Shown one piece after another: positions 32,766 through 42,514 of a stretch of 64,000 nt of DNA. The stretch covers positions 41,011,998 to 41,075,997 of the forward strand of contig NC_071391.1 in NCBI RefSeq assembly GCF_022682495.2. Direction: 5' to 3'. Below the pieces are notes generated by a model that worked only from the letters and a program-made list of their open reading frames with translations, was not told the DNA's origin and did no database searches. Made by a program: the position numbers and the translations under genes. Every line of letters begins with the position of its first letter. Position 1 is the stretch's first letter. Source of the DNA: Desmodus rotundus (Eukaryota; Chordata; Mammalia; Chiroptera; Phyllostomidae).

Positions 32766-35700
32766 GAGACAGAGACGAGACATATGGGCTGCTCTGCACT
32801 CAGGGGAGCCCCGCTGTGAGCTGGGGCTGAGCACAGAACAGCCCTATTCACCAAAACCCCAGCTGCCCCAGCACCAGAGAAAACACTGGTCATAGACCTC
32901 AGTCCCCCTGTGCCCTCATCCACCTGCCTAACAGCAGCGCACAGGGGCACTGGGCCCCCCGAGGGTGCTGCCAGGACCAGAGGGCAGGGAACCAGCTCCT
33001 CCAAAAAGCTCAGGCTGGCTGGGACGGTGAGTGTCCCGTTACGGAAGGCACGCACACCGGCTGGAGGGCAGTGACAGGGCTGCTGAAAGAAGGGGGAAGG
33101 TGTGAGAGTGAGCAAGGTGCCCAGGCCCTGCGAGGTCTGGGAGGCTAGGGCTCTGCCACCTGTCTCTCCACCTGAATCATGGCCCTGTCTGAATAGCACA
33201 ACGGCAAAGCATCTGCTTGCACACTGCCCTCGAAGGGCGGGTCCCACCAGCACCGTCCTCCACCGTCTGCAGGGCCAGCAGTGCGCTCTCCTCCACGGTT
33301 TCCATGGCGCCGACAAACTGCAGCCGGCTCCGTGTGACGCCTGGCTGACAGCGGCAATGGGCAGAGGCCCAGCTGTGCTCTGCTCGACAGGCTTCGAGCC
33401 GGGCATGAATGGGGCAGCCTGTAGCCTCAGGCACGCGCTCGTGGCCTGGCCACTGGAGCCATGGCGCCTCCACAGCACGGTGCTGGCTCCCCTTCCTGCC
33501 CGCGAGAAAGGCTGTCCCATGGCCAACGGGGGACGATGCCAGCAGCCTGCACGTTCACAGGGCGGGGTCGGGGGCGCAGGCCGCTGCCTGGGTCATCCCC
33601 GGCACTGGGCTCGGCTGAACAGGAAAAGATGACTTCCCCGGTGCACGGGTCATTTAGAAAAGGGGACATCCAACAGAGAGAAAAGCTCACATTAGCAATG
33701 CCACCCATGGAACTGCTGGGTCACAGCGGCTACTCAACTGACAGAAGATGGTGCCAGCCATGGCACCCTCACTGCCCAGCGCCCCCCCAGGCCCTTATCT
33801 GTGCGTGGGCGTGGGTGGTGTTTCCCTGCACAGGCCACTGCCCCTCGCCGCAGACTTCCCACACCACCACGCCGCGCCCAGGGAAGGAGGCTGCTCTCCA
33901 TGATAACATTACTGCCTTTTCCTCTGTCCCCACCTCCATTTCCTGATGGGGGACAATGACAGAGAGCCGCACGCTTTAATAACACGGGTGTCCATGTGAT
34001 TAACACAGGTGTCCGCGGGGCACCCTGCCCTGGCTGGGAAGCTCAGTCTCCTGATACATCAAGGTTGCAGGGGTTGTTTTTTTTTTTTAAGATTTTATTC
34101 ATTTTTAGAGAAAAGGAGAAAGAGGGAGAGAAATATCAATGTGTGGTTGCCCCTCGTGCACCGCCTACTGGGTACCTGGCCTGCAGCCCTGGCATGCCCT
34201 GACTGGGGATTGAACCAGCGACCCCTTGCTTTGCAGGCCTGTGCTCAAAGCACTGAGCCACACCAGCCAGGGACCAAGCTTGCAGGTTTGATCCCTGGTC
34301 AGACCACATACAAGAAACAACCGGTGAGTGCACAAATAGCTGGAACAACAGATCAATGTTTCTGTCCCTTCCTCTCTCTGTAAAATCAATTTAAAAGGAA
34401 AAAATAGTAACACAAACCCCCAGATAAGGTTACAGATAGAATACACTTAACCACCAGCCTTCAGAGGGGATGGGCAACTACAAGGGCCAGGCTTCTAGAG
34501 AATTCCAGGAACTCAGGTGTCCTGGAAGTGCCCAGAGAGCTGGCCGCTCACCCCCTCCCTTACCACCAAGCGTGGTAGAGCAGGGGGAAGAATGGGGAGC
34601 GGAGCTGGAGCTGCGGGCAGCTGCGGGGGAGGAGCGACATGTGCTGGTGACTATGAGCGTGCCTGGCCGAGCAAGACCCCCCTCCCCACTCCCCGAGGCT
34701 GACAGCAATCCACCTACGCGAGGCCGCCCCAGGAGCGGACACTGTGGTGGGGCAAAGAGGTTCCCAGCACAGCGCAGTGTTTCTAGCAGAGCTGCACAGG
34801 TCCGAGTGGACCACAGTCACCAAGCGGGGACCACCTTGTCCTGGCGGCGGGTTTCTTCCTGACACAGATGTGTCTGGAGCACACTGCATCTGTCCCTGGT
34901 GAGTGACAGCGGCATGCTGTGGAGGACAAGGACAATGACGATAGCTGTCTCTGGGGAGAATGGAGCCCCAGCTCCTGTCCCCTCCTCAGCAGGCCCAGCC
35001 CCCGCCCCACACCAGACGGGCCTGCCTTCTCGTCTCCCACTGCAGCACCTCTCCTCGGCATCTTCCTTGCTCACCAGCACGCCCAGCCCACCTGTCTCTG
35101 ACAGGCGCTGTTCTAGGCCACATGAAACGACAGCCACGAGAGAAGACAGTAATGGCTTTTTAACAACTCGGGCTCCACTTACGGAATCGCTGCCAAGCCC
35201 AGGCTGCCAGCTGCAGCCCCGCCAGGAGACTCGGACGGGAGACAGGGCCCTGATGGATGGGTCTTCCAGCTGACCCTGGTGGCTCCTTCATCACAGTGCC
35301 CCCTGCCCTCACCTCCTGCTGGGGGCCAGGCCAGGGAGGCCCCGGAAAGCACCGGCCACTGGCTCATGAGGGTCAAACCTGGCCCATCAATCCGTGTGCT
35401 CTGCCCAGAGCCTCCACCTCCCAGGGAGACAGCCCGTCCACATCCCCCTGCTTCCCCTGGGGCCAGACAGAATCCGAGTGGCCGTGTTGGGCAACAAATG
35501 AGGGTGGGTGCACTTCCCCCTGCCCCGGGGGCTGGAGAAACCAGACACGGCCCAGATAATCAGGAAGCCAGTTATCCCGATTCTTAGAAGTACCCTGTGT
35601 GCTCCAGCTAGTCCACCTGAGCTGACCACAGGCCGCGGGACCAGGCCAATCTAGAGGCAGACCCACTCCCCTGGCCCACTTCATCCTCCCCCTCCCTGTC

Positions 35701-38700
35701 CTTTCTTCCCACTCCGGTCACAGCTGGAAGCTGCCCCGCTGGACCCAGGGCAAAGGAAGTGGGCTGTCGGGGGAGGGAAGACCACCCGGGTGCCTGGCTA
35801 CAACCCCTGTGCCCATGCCAGAAGCCCCCCTGCCTCTGCAGCTCACCCAGGCCCCCACCACCTACTGCAGCGACTGTCAGCCTTGTCACCTCACGGCACA
35901 CACAAACCGATCGCTGAAAGTCTGCAGCACACCAAAAACCTATCGTTTGCCAATCTGACTGTTAAAAAGGTATGATTTTGATTCATTCCCACCGGACAGC
36001 TATTGTTATGCTGTCTGTTGTCATTGTTTCGGCAGATAATCTAAGGGAAAACAGGTCAGCACCCCTGACGAAACAGTCAGGTACAGGGCATGTTTTAGAA
36101 ATTCTTGCGGCACACGGGTGGAAAACCGCTGGCCTGGCGGAGGGAAGGCAGTGGGGTGGGAACGGGGCGGGGAGGGCACAGGCAGCTCCAGAAGGGAGGG
36201 GCCACACTGCTCACAGGAGCCCCGTCTCTCGTCTCTGGGGAAGGGACGAGGTGTCTCCATTCCCACCCTGGCCCACAGCCTTACCAGGCGCATTTAAACT
36301 GCGGGGGGCACTCAGCCCTGACTTGGGAATTTCGGAACTGCTGGGAAAGATGCCCCAGACTCACTCCCGCCTCACTCTCTCTTTTACAGCAAGCGACACA
36401 GGTGACGCTACTGCTTGGCCGCGCACAAGAGGACCACCAGCCACAGCTGGTGACAGCTCCAAAACGAAAAAGCACGCGGGGAGTTGCCGCGAGGCTGGAG
36501 CTGTGCAGATGCAGCCTTATGTGCGGGTGGGGTAAGAAACCGCAGTCTGCGGGTCAGCGCGTCAACTCCGGCCTCGGGCAAGACTGCGAAAGGGGCTAGC
36601 TGAACAGCTGGACGGGTGGTCTGCGTAGCTAGAAGGCAAGTGACCACTAGGAGCAAGCCCAAGTTCCCAGCAAGTCGGGGCACATGTCTTCTTCAGGCCT
36701 GTCGGAAAGGCATCCGCATGGAACCTCAGGGACCAGCAACCGATGACAACCTGTGGGCAAGCGGCAGGCGAGTCCACCGAGACGAACATTCAAAGGTTTC
36801 TGCCAGAGTCTCAGGAGGCTTCTAGGGTCTTGCTTCTCTTGCTCAGCATGCTTACCAACAACCTGAAGACATGGCAGGCCTCTCTGGTGACATAAAGTTG
36901 GCGAGGTACTAACCTGTCTGCCAAGACAGGAGGCATCAGAAGACCTTGAAAAGCTGGCAAAGGTTACGACAAGCGGAAACCTAACAGGAAAAGGTCAAGT
37001 CTGCCCTGTGGGTCCTAACACCCAGGTCTTGCCCACACAGGCAGGACGGGACTTGACATCAGCCTGAGGGAAGACCTGGGGGTTTGTTTACAGCGGCCTC
37101 GAGGTTCCTGGTCAGTGAGTCAAGGCCATCCCACGGGACAGGGAGGGACCGGAAGCAGGGGTCCCGAGGGAGGAGACAGCAGCCTCACTCTGCTCCTGCT
37201 GCACAGGCTGCACCTGGGACAGACGCTGCCTCTGGCTGCTGGACTCAGGCCGGGAGCGGGTGGAGCAGGCTGCGGGCATCGCATCCATAGGGCCCCTGTC
37301 TACCTTGTGTTTCCTCTGCTCCTTCCACCCCCAGGTGGTAGCAAAAGGACACCCTAAGAATGCTCGGGGAAGGAGTGGAGAGATTCCCCGTGGATCCAGG
37401 AGCAGAGGTTCTGCTCCTCCTCCCTGTCGCCAGGTGAGGCGGTGGGCCACAGCATCTGGGGACTGGGGTTTCCCCAAAGGCAGAGCTGTGAGAGCCAGCA
37501 GTTCTTGCTTAGCCAGCTGTCATTCTGCTCCCCCAGAACGCAGAGTAAGGGAGTGGTGGGAGGATCCTAACAAGGGCCAAGAGGAGGGGAACCCAGAGAC
37601 ATGCTCAGGCTCCCCCTCAGGAAGCCCTTGCTAATGGTCACGGCCGGCATCTGCTGAAAGGCCATTCCGCAGTGTGCACAAGGAGCATTCACACTGGATG
37701 CCCTTCGAGCCTGAGATCCTTGCTCTGCGACCGGGAGCCACCAGGAAGCCCCAAGGTGAAGGGGGAGTGCCACATCCCTCAGGGTGCAGAGAACCTGGGT
37801 GGAGCCAGGAAAGCCAGGAAGTCCTCAAAAGCTACCTGTGGGTGCCACTTTGATTCAAAGTAGTGGGCGTCTTGCTTCTGCTGGGTCGTGCTGGGCACAC
37901 GGCCATGCACCACATGAGGTCCCTGCTCTCCAGGAGTTCATGGGCTGCTGAGAGAGACACCAGGCACCGGCAGCAAGACCAGAAGACAGCCCCGAGGACA
38001 GGGTCGCCGTCACTGCCACCCAGCACAGTCCTTCCCGACTCAGCGCTCCACCTACAACTCAGGGTTGTGAGGTCACAAACTAGGGGCATTTAACACTTCT
38101 CAAGAACACAGATGAAGAGAAAATAGCAGAAATGGACTTAGTTGTAATAATAGAAAAAAATAAAAGGCAAATTATTCCAATTGTTAGACTTTATAAACTA
38201 AATGGTTCTTTCTAAAGTCAGGATATGAAATTAATCCATGATCATTAAAACTGAGCCACAATTACCCTTAAGAAGATCATCAGCAACTGTCACTGTTTCA
38301 AAGGACCTGAGCCAGGCCTAGGGAGCGCAGGTGCAAGCACCGCAAAGGGGGCAGCACCCCCACCAGCAGAGCTAACGAGAAATCGACAGACCTCTCGCCA
38401 GCCTCCAAACCAGATGACACATTCCAGCCAACATGCGGCAACATTAGGGAAACCTCACGTCAGAGCCCATGCACACACGCCCACCCCCCACTCCTGCAAG
38501 TAAACTGCCGCGCCCGCCTTCTGCCTCGGTTTTCTCTGTGGTCAGCCAGGCACGTGGCTGTGACTGCAACTGGCAGCCCAGTGAATGCAAGAGGCAGGTC
38601 CATCTCCTCCTCTCAGCCCAGGTCTCCCCATTCTGGAAGCCAGAACCTATGTCCAGCACTTTCTCAGGCTCAGTGCATGCTCTGAAAGAACCCAGCAGGG

Positions 38701-40982
38701 CAGAAGAGACTCTGGCGACATCTAAGTACAGCATGCCCCCTGCTCTACACCTGCTCTCCCTGCCACAGAGCAAGAAGGCCGGGGTGACAGAGCAATGGGA
38801 CAACAAGCAGGGCAGGGCCACATTGGTGTCAAGCTGCTCCTCAGGACTAGGTTTCCGGGGCGGCAGGATTCTGTACTCAAGGTGGAGTGTGGGCCCCAGA
38901 AAGGAACAGAACAGGGGGTGGGCCTGGGCTGGGCAAGTGCCAAATTACTCCTTGCATGGTGCCAGTGCCCTGAGCACTGATTGGTGGACAGAGCAACTTC
39001 CCAGAGACAACCCCACATTCCCAGGCCCCACTTTTCCAGAGGCAGGTTTTTTCTAAGACCCGTGCAATCACTCTACAACTTGCTTTGGTCCCTGGCTCCT
39101 GGGAGTGGCTTCCTTAGACAACGAGCCAGCCTGGCCCCCAGTTTGCCAGATGCTAAACACATCACCCCATCCTCAGCCCCAAGTGCTGCTCTTTCCCTCC
39201 CTGAGTTAGCCTGTGGCCACCATCCCACCACCTGAACCCCCACACAGGTGCTTCCACAGCACCAGAGGCCACTCAGCCCAGACACACTATCCAAGCACCT
39301 CCGCTAGGTGTCAAGAGGTTAATGGTACTTTGTGGGGCGGCACTATCTTCTACAAGGTCAGGACACATGTGTCAAAAAGCCAGGATGCTCCAGAAACTAC
39401 CTGTGCCCCCAGCCTCGGTGGCCCCGCGGAGTAGCAGCTCTCGTGAGTCACCTCGGCCCCAGTCCCCTGATGGAACTATCTCCTGGGTCTTTATGAGACG
39501 CTGAGGTGTGATTATGTGTGTGCAGGAAAAATATGTGACTTGTGTGTTCACATGTGTGTTGGTGGGAGAGGCACCCACAAATTCTAACCTGGAAAGCCGT
39601 GAAGCCCCCAAAGGACTCGAGATTAGAGACAACAATTCTCAAGAAAACCTTGAATCCCTGGGCCAGGGGCAGGTGTTTGTTTGAGGAAGGATCTGCTTTA
39701 CCAAAGCCTCAGGCGGTTCCAGCTCTATTTCCATTTGTATGCCGTCTGTACAGACTCACAGAAGAGCTCTGTCAGAATTATTTTCTATCAGTAACTGCAA
39801 TCAGGTCCCCCCTTCTCCCCGCTCCCCGGCCCCCACCCGAGAACAGGCTGTGTTACAAGGCGGATCCTGAAGGTCTGTTTCTACCACCCACAGGCATGTG
39901 CACCTGAGTGGGCCAGGACATAGTGGACTCTAGCAGTCAGAGACCCTTTTTACACACATGCCTCTCTAGGAGGCCTAGAGACGGCCCTGTAGCTCCATGG
40001 CAACCAAGGAGCCAATGGGTGGCCAAGGATCTGACGCTGCCATGGCAATGAGCTCCTTTCCGGTGGTAACGGAGAGAATTGGGTAGAGTGGATGGGGGAA
40101 AGGCCTGCACCTCTGTGAAGCCCCAGAGACCTTTCCTCACCCCAACCTCCACAGGTGGGAAAGCCCAGCTGTCACTGAGTCACACCACAGCACCCGGCTG
40201 TGCTTCCCTGAGTGTGCCTGAGTTCTTGAGTGCTCTTTCAGCATGTAACAGCAGTTCTATGCATTGTGAGTTGGTGTGTGTCCAGATACAGTCCTGTTAG
40301 CAAGTGGATTTCTGAGTCTCTGACAGATATAAGTAGTACTTGTGAGTGGGTCGTAGGTGTCAAGTACTCTCCAAATACAATAGGTGTATGTGCACACATA
40401 TGTAGTACCTGTGTGAGCATGTGTGCATACGTGTGTGTATACAGATACATGGTGCACGCATATACGAGCCACTCGGGCTCGTGGTTCAGAAAAACTGTCT
40501 CCAGGAATTCACACTTTGACTATGTGAACGGGCCAGCAGGAGCATCTTTGGCCCAGTGCGCAGAAGTCTCGTGAGTGCAGGGCCACAGATGCAAGGCTAT
40601 GCTAGCTATACTGGCCAGTGAGCCGCTGTGCTGGGGCCAGGAGGGGGCTCACGTTAATGTGCGCGATCTCCCCAGGAGGCCACATGGACCTGCCAGACCC
40701 AATAAGGCCCACGCAGGCCCAGAGCACTGGCACCATCCAGCAACCCTGAAGGATAAGGGGTGGAGCAGGGGAGGCAGGTTCAGTCTGCTGGGGCCCCCAA
40801 AGTTGGGATGGGAAGGACAAGCGCCTCCAATACGCGCTCCCGGTTCTGGGTTAGATGGAGAGGGTAACCCGCGCCCCGGGCCCGGAGCCCTCGACCCTGA
40901 CCGATGCCCTCAGCAGTGGAGGGTGAGGACCGGCACCCGCATACCTGTAGGGAATCCAGTCGGAATGCGGCTTGGAAGTCAT
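20344..40982 (-). CDS. TUB: TUB (tubby bipartite transcription factor / ciliary trafficking adaptor), complete short isoform
   Basis: Tubby binds PtdIns(4,5)P2 through its C-terminal tubby domain. It links membrane cargo, including ciliary GPCRs, to the IFT-A complex through its N-terminus, and can move to the nucleus after Gq/phospholipase C signalling. Twelve exons join in phase: 40945-40982, 31217-31268, 30585-30747, 27290-27433, 25732-25899, 24656-24777, 24091-24288, 23707-23819, 22770-22884, 21345-21443, 20947-21118 and 20344-20477. They total 1518 nt and 505 residues. Order along the protein: start [12 protein letters not shown]; basic stretch KQKKKRQ (about 37-43) and RPRSRRAR (a likely nuclear signal); low-complexity linker with KEKKGKHKG; acidic/Ser tract (about 197-211); tubby domain from about 244 to the end. 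K331 and R333 (GKLRSN) correspond to the known PIP2-contact pair. The ending [10 protein letters not shown] is typical. All splice sites are GT-AG and the gene is intact. Confidence 0.97.
20947..21118 (-). CDS. TUB: TUB coding exon 11
   Basis: 172 nt, residues 405-461, [20 protein letters not shown] to [11 protein letters not shown], ending one base into a Pro codon. Acceptor CTCTCCCAG, donor GACC|GTGAGT. This donor is the one destroyed in the classical obese tubby mouse; here it is intact. Confidence 0.97.
21345..21443 (-). CDS. TUB: TUB coding exon 10
   Basis: 99 nt, residues 372-404, [20 protein letters not shown] to [13 protein letters not shown]. Both boundaries fall between codons, so skipping would remove 33 residues in frame. 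Acceptor TTTCTCAG, donor CAAC|GTGAGT. Confidence 0.96.
22105..22210 (+). mobile_element. L2 3'-end relic
   Basis: AAGCCCTGTGAGAGTATAAG, CAGTGCCTCCAACAGTAGCT, GGAACACAGTTGGGGCTCAG match the L2 tail. Lies in TUB intron 9. Confidence 0.65.
22370..22510 (+). mobile_element. MIR SINE relic
   Basis: GGCCACTTATGAGCTGTGTG, ACACTGGCAAGTGACCCAAC, CTCTGAGCTTCAGTTTCCTC is the MIR core. Lies in TUB intron 9. Confidence 0.88.
22770..22884 (-). CDS. TUB: TUB coding exon 9
   Basis: 115 nt, residues 333-371, [20 protein letters not shown], then [19 protein letters not shown]. Acceptor CCTGCAG, donor TTAC|GTGAGT. The serine run after NPQKA has two Ser. From memory human and mouse have three there, which would explain 505 rather than 506 residues. 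Confidence 0.96.
23707..23819 (-). CDS. TUB: TUB coding exon 8 (PIP2-contact region)
   Basis: 113 nt, residues 296-333 (last codon split), [20 protein letters not shown] to [10 protein letters not shown]. It contains the basic RKRKKSK loop and the KLR pair that contacts phosphoinositide in the mouse tubby structure. The acceptor is CCCCAAG (AAG rather than CAG). The donor GCG|GTACCA is weak, and phase fixes it. Confidence 0.95.
24091..24288 (-). CDS. TUB: TUB coding exon 7 (start of tubby domain)
   Basis: 198 nt, residues 230-295. After a short Pro/Ala linker the tubby domain begins with [18 protein letters not shown], then [20 protein letters not shown], ending REDGKK. Acceptor CCCGCAG, donor AAGAAG|GTGAGG. 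Confidence 0.97.
24656..24777 (-). CDS. TUB: TUB coding exon 6 (acidic/serine tract)
   Basis: 122 nt, residues 189-229, [41 protein letters not shown]. The acidic run is written largely as repeated GAG codons (TCC repeats on the + strand near 24739-24754), a coding trinucleotide tract. Acceptor GGCCCAG, donor CCGG|GTGAGT. Confidence 0.95.
25732..25899 (-). CDS. TUB: TUB coding exon 5
   Basis: 168 nt, residues 133-188, opening [15 protein letters not shown] and containing [15 protein letters not shown], ending MMLRK plus a split Gly. Acceptor CCTGCAG, donor AAGG|GTGAGC. This linker exon is predicted to be disordered. The stretch around [15 protein letters not shown] is the more variable part. 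Confidence 0.95.
26345..26562 (+). mobile_element. VES SINE, antisense to TUB
   Basis: CCTGCCTGGTGGGGCTCAGT head, CAGTTCAATTCCCAGTCAGG B-box region, CCAGTAGGGGGCGCTTGAGA, pyrimidine tract and AATAAATAAATAAAATCC tail. It lies in TUB intron 4. Repeated GGGCCCCT on both sides suggests a short target-site duplication. Confidence 0.92.
27290..27433 (-). CDS. TUB: TUB coding exon 4
   Basis: 144 nt, residues 85-132, [15 protein letters not shown] to KEKKGKHKG (split Gly). It contains a [11 protein letters not shown] low-complexity run and a Lys-rich end. The acceptor is CCTAAGCAG and the donor AAAG|GTCAGC. In-frame read-through of the donor would continue into intron, so the boundary is set by phase with exon 5. 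Confidence 0.94.
28335..28450 (+). mobile_element. L2 3'-end relic
   Basis: GTAAGGTCCCCAAGAGAACA, GTGACCACATCCGTCTGTGT, then ACACAAAGTAGGCCCTCGGT and AAACATTTA follow the L2 tail order. Lies in TUB intron 3. Confidence 0.65.
29450..29640 (+). mobile_element. MIR SINE relic
   Basis: GCCTGGGTTCAAAGCCTTGC, GCTCACTAGCAATGTGCCAC, AATGAATGAGATAATGCAGG, AGCGCCTAGCACCATG is the MIR order. Lies in TUB intron 3. Confidence 0.75.
30585..30747 (-). CDS. TUB: TUB coding exon 3
   Basis: 163 nt, residues 31-84, from [15 protein letters not shown] to SGSTSYQ. It holds the basic KKKR and RPRSRRAR clusters. The acceptor is CTCTGCAG and the donor CAAG|GTACAC. It ends one base into the next codon. Confidence 0.96.
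31217..31268 (-). CDS. TUB: TUB coding exon 2
   Basis: A 52-nt exon, residues 13-30 ([18 protein letters not shown]), between acceptor CTCTGCAG and donor CAG|GTGAGT. It is the first exon shared by the short and long TUB isoforms. The remembered short- and long-isoform N-termini both converge on VLDDEG. Confidence 0.96.
32704..32790. repeat. (GA)n microsatellite
   Basis: A pure (GA)n run of about 55 bp from 32708 to 32762, then degenerate GACACGAGACAGAGACGAGA. On the TUB-sense strand it is a (TC)n polypyrimidine tract in intron 1. Confidence 0.97.
34022..34400 (+). mobile_element. Older VES-type SINE split by a second SINE
   Basis: The head CCCTGCCCTGGCTGGGAAGC to CATCAAGGTTGCAGGGG (34022-34075) and the rest GCAGGTTTGATCCCTGGTCA, ACATACAAGAAACAACCGGT and an AATTTAAAAGGAAAAAATAG tail (34274-34400) together form one + strand SINE. 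The intact relative at 44825-45025 reads straight through the break point (CCCAAGGTTGCAGGTCTGAT). Confidence 0.88.
34076..34273 (-). mobile_element. VES SINE nested inside the older SINE
   Basis: The - strand reads CCCTGGCTGGTGTGGCTCAG at its head, B-box GGTTCAATCCCC, CAGTCAGGGCATGCCAGGGC, and ends ATGAATAAAATC plus a poly-A (a T run at 34078-34090 on +). Near-identical CAAGGTTGCAGG (34060-34071) and CAAGCTTGCAGG (34275-34286) flank it as target-site duplication. Confidence 0.92.
35869..36131. mobile_element. Non-autonomous hAT-like DNA transposon relic
   Basis: The left end CAGCGACTGTCAGCC and the inverted right end CAGCGGTTTTCCACC agree at 10 of 15 bases and fit the hAT terminal pattern CAG-G-TTCTCAACC. 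CGGCACAC sits just inside the left end and GCGGCACAC just inside the right end. The 8-bp flanks (ACCTACTG, GCCTGGCG) match poorly. No transposase frame. Confidence 0.5.
38095..38310. other. AT-rich block in TUB intron 1
   Basis: About 200 bp of AT-rich sequence in an otherwise GC-rich intron, with TTGTAATAATAG, AAATTATTCCAATTG, GAAATTAATCCATGATCATT and CACAATTACCC, several of them homeodomain-like TAAT cores. It matches no repeat I know. Possible conserved regulatory element. Confidence 0.3.
40945..40982 (-). CDS. TUB: TUB coding exon 1 (MTSK start)
   Basis: The - strand ATG at 40982-40980 opens [12 protein letters not shown] plus AG of a split Ser codon, followed by donor ACAG|GTATGC. The start is the known short-isoform start. 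Its context has G at -3 and A at +4. The exon lies in a CpG island, 9.7 kb from exon 2. Confidence 0.95.
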
Positions 40983-41227
40983 GTCTCTCGGGGGCGGAGC
41001 GGCGGCTACGGCTCCGGAGGCCGGGGTCCGCGGGGGCCGGCGCGGGGGCCCTGTTCAGCTCCCTGGCCACCCCGGGCCGCATCCTCCCGGGCCGGGGCGC
41101 TGGGCCCCGCCGAGGCCCGCGCCGCACGCCAGGGCCCCGGCCGCAGGCTCGGCGAGCAGTTGCCGGCACGGCGCGGAGCGATGAAAGAAACGGCAGAGCG
41201 CGCGGGGCAGCCGTGCGAGGGCGGGCG

Positions 41228-41242
41228 GCGCGCGCGCGCGCG
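41228..41242. repeat. (CG)n tract in TUB promoter
   Basis: An alternating G/C run of about 15 bp, GGCGCGCGCGCGCGCGTGG in context, inside the CpG island. Alternating CG tracts favour Z-DNA. Confidence 0.85.
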
Positions 41243-41829
41243 TGGAAGTGGGAGAGGCGGACCCCACCGCCCTGCGCGGCTACAGCGGCTCGGCCAGCGC
41301 GGAGGGTAGGAGCACTGCGTGCGGGCGGCGCCCGCTCTTCCTCCCTCGCCCCGCCCCAGCGGAGACCCCACCCCTAGGCCGGCTGGGCGTCCCAAACGTT
41401 CCTGCCCCCTTCCCGAAACCGTCGCGAGGCAGGCTCCGCGCGTGTGACCGCACCGGCACCCGCGCCCGCGGTGGGTGCGCGCCGTCGCTGGGCAGGTCCC
41501 CCGCCCTCCCAGCCTCAGTTCCTTCCTCAGGGAAACGGGGATAATTCTGACACCTACCTACCTGTCTCCACTAAGGGATGGGAAGCCGCTGCTCAAGTTG
41601 GCGGCGGGGAGGGAGAGTAGGGGGAAGCATGTGGGTTAGGCAGGTAGGGGATGATGACCGCAGGGAGCAAAAGAGGTCCGGGGACAGGTCCTCAGCAAGG
41701 AGGCTCGCCCTCCCCTCCCCCTCCCCCCTCAGTTCTCACTTTTCCCCAGGAAACCTTCTTAATTGGGTTTCAGTGAAGGAGGCCTTTCCTCCCAGCGGAG
41801 GGGTCCTAGCTGTCTAAGCTACAGCAGAC

Positions 41830-42010
41830 AAGGAAAGGATAGCATTTACCGTCTACTGCATTTGCGGCCCGTATAAAGTTACACGTACTACTTAATCTCC
41901 ACAGTAGCCTTGAGAGGCAAGTATTTATCTCTAATTCCCAGAAAATAAATCCTCAACAATGCTAAGATGCCCAAGGACATAAAGCTAGGAAGCGATGGAG
42001 CTGAAATGGA
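41830..42010 (+). mobile_element. MIR SINE relic
   Basis: AGCATTTACCGTCTACTGCA, CTTAATCTCCACAGTAGCCT, GAGAGGCAAGTATTTATCTC, CATAAAGCTAGGAAGCGATG is the MIR 3' half order. About 0.8 kb upstream of TUB exon 1. Confidence 0.8.
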
Positions 42011-42514
42011 ACTAGGGTCTCTGTCCTTTAAGGCCGTTTTTAGGGGCCACACCACATTTAAAAGGAGTGAAAACCTCCCAACAAAGATAATTCTAAAGTC
42101 TCCAGTGCTGAGGAGGTCCTGGCTGTGACCAGTACCAACTTGAAAGCAAGGTGAGGCATGTGGAGGTGGAGGGCAAAGTATCCACAGAGGTTGCGGGGGG
42201 AGCAGGTGATTGGGGAGGGGTCTGCTGAGGGGCAGAGGCTCCACACTACAAGTGAGCACCCTCCTGTGCACCCTGGATTCAGCAGCTCCAGCCCCCAACC
42301 ATGCCAGAAGAGAGTCCCCGTGGGGTCCTCTGGCGCTATCCAGGCTGTCCCGGCAGCATGATTGGGCAGGAGAGCTAGGGCAGGAGAACAGGTGAGAACG
42401 CTGCCTTGGCTGAGGGAGGGCCCCATCCTGCTGCCTGGAGTCCACGGCCAGGACTGTCCACCCAAAACTCTCCCAGCCTTTCAGCCTTGCCTTTAACCAT
42501 AAAAACAATAAACA

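Larger units (their letters stand above)
31269..40944 (-). other. TUB: TUB intron 1 (short isoform)
   Basis: 9.7 kb, GT-AG. Holds a GA microsatellite, a CpG-rich patch (33140-33650), nested SINEs (34022-34400), a hAT-like relic (35869-36131), an AT-rich block (38095-38310) and GT-rich sequence (40260-40470). No coding exon is recognised. Segments 31270-32700, 34450-35860 and 36140-38090 show nothing I can name. Confidence 0.85.
40840..41560 (-). promoter_or_regulatory. TUB: CpG island promoter of TUB short isoform
   Basis: A dense run of CpG dinucleotides surrounds and precedes TUB exon 1. GC-box-like sites are GGGGGCGGAGC at 40988-40998 and CGCCCCGCCCC at 41347-41357. No TATA box is evident. 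The transcription start and 5' UTR length cannot be read from the sequence; transcription would run leftward from about 41.0-41.4 kb. Confidence 0.75.

Noticed and set aside
32654..33526. 290-codon open frame on the - strand, the longest in the window
   Set aside because: Its C-terminal part is only the translated (TC)n microsatellite (SLSLSL...) and the rest resembles no family. It lies in a TUB intron. I kept only the CpG-rich patch as a finding.
40575..41309. 244-codon + strand open frame through the CpG island
   Set aside because: Composition is Arg/Gly/Pro-rich, as expected of any frame in a CpG island, and it overlaps TUB exon 1 in antisense.
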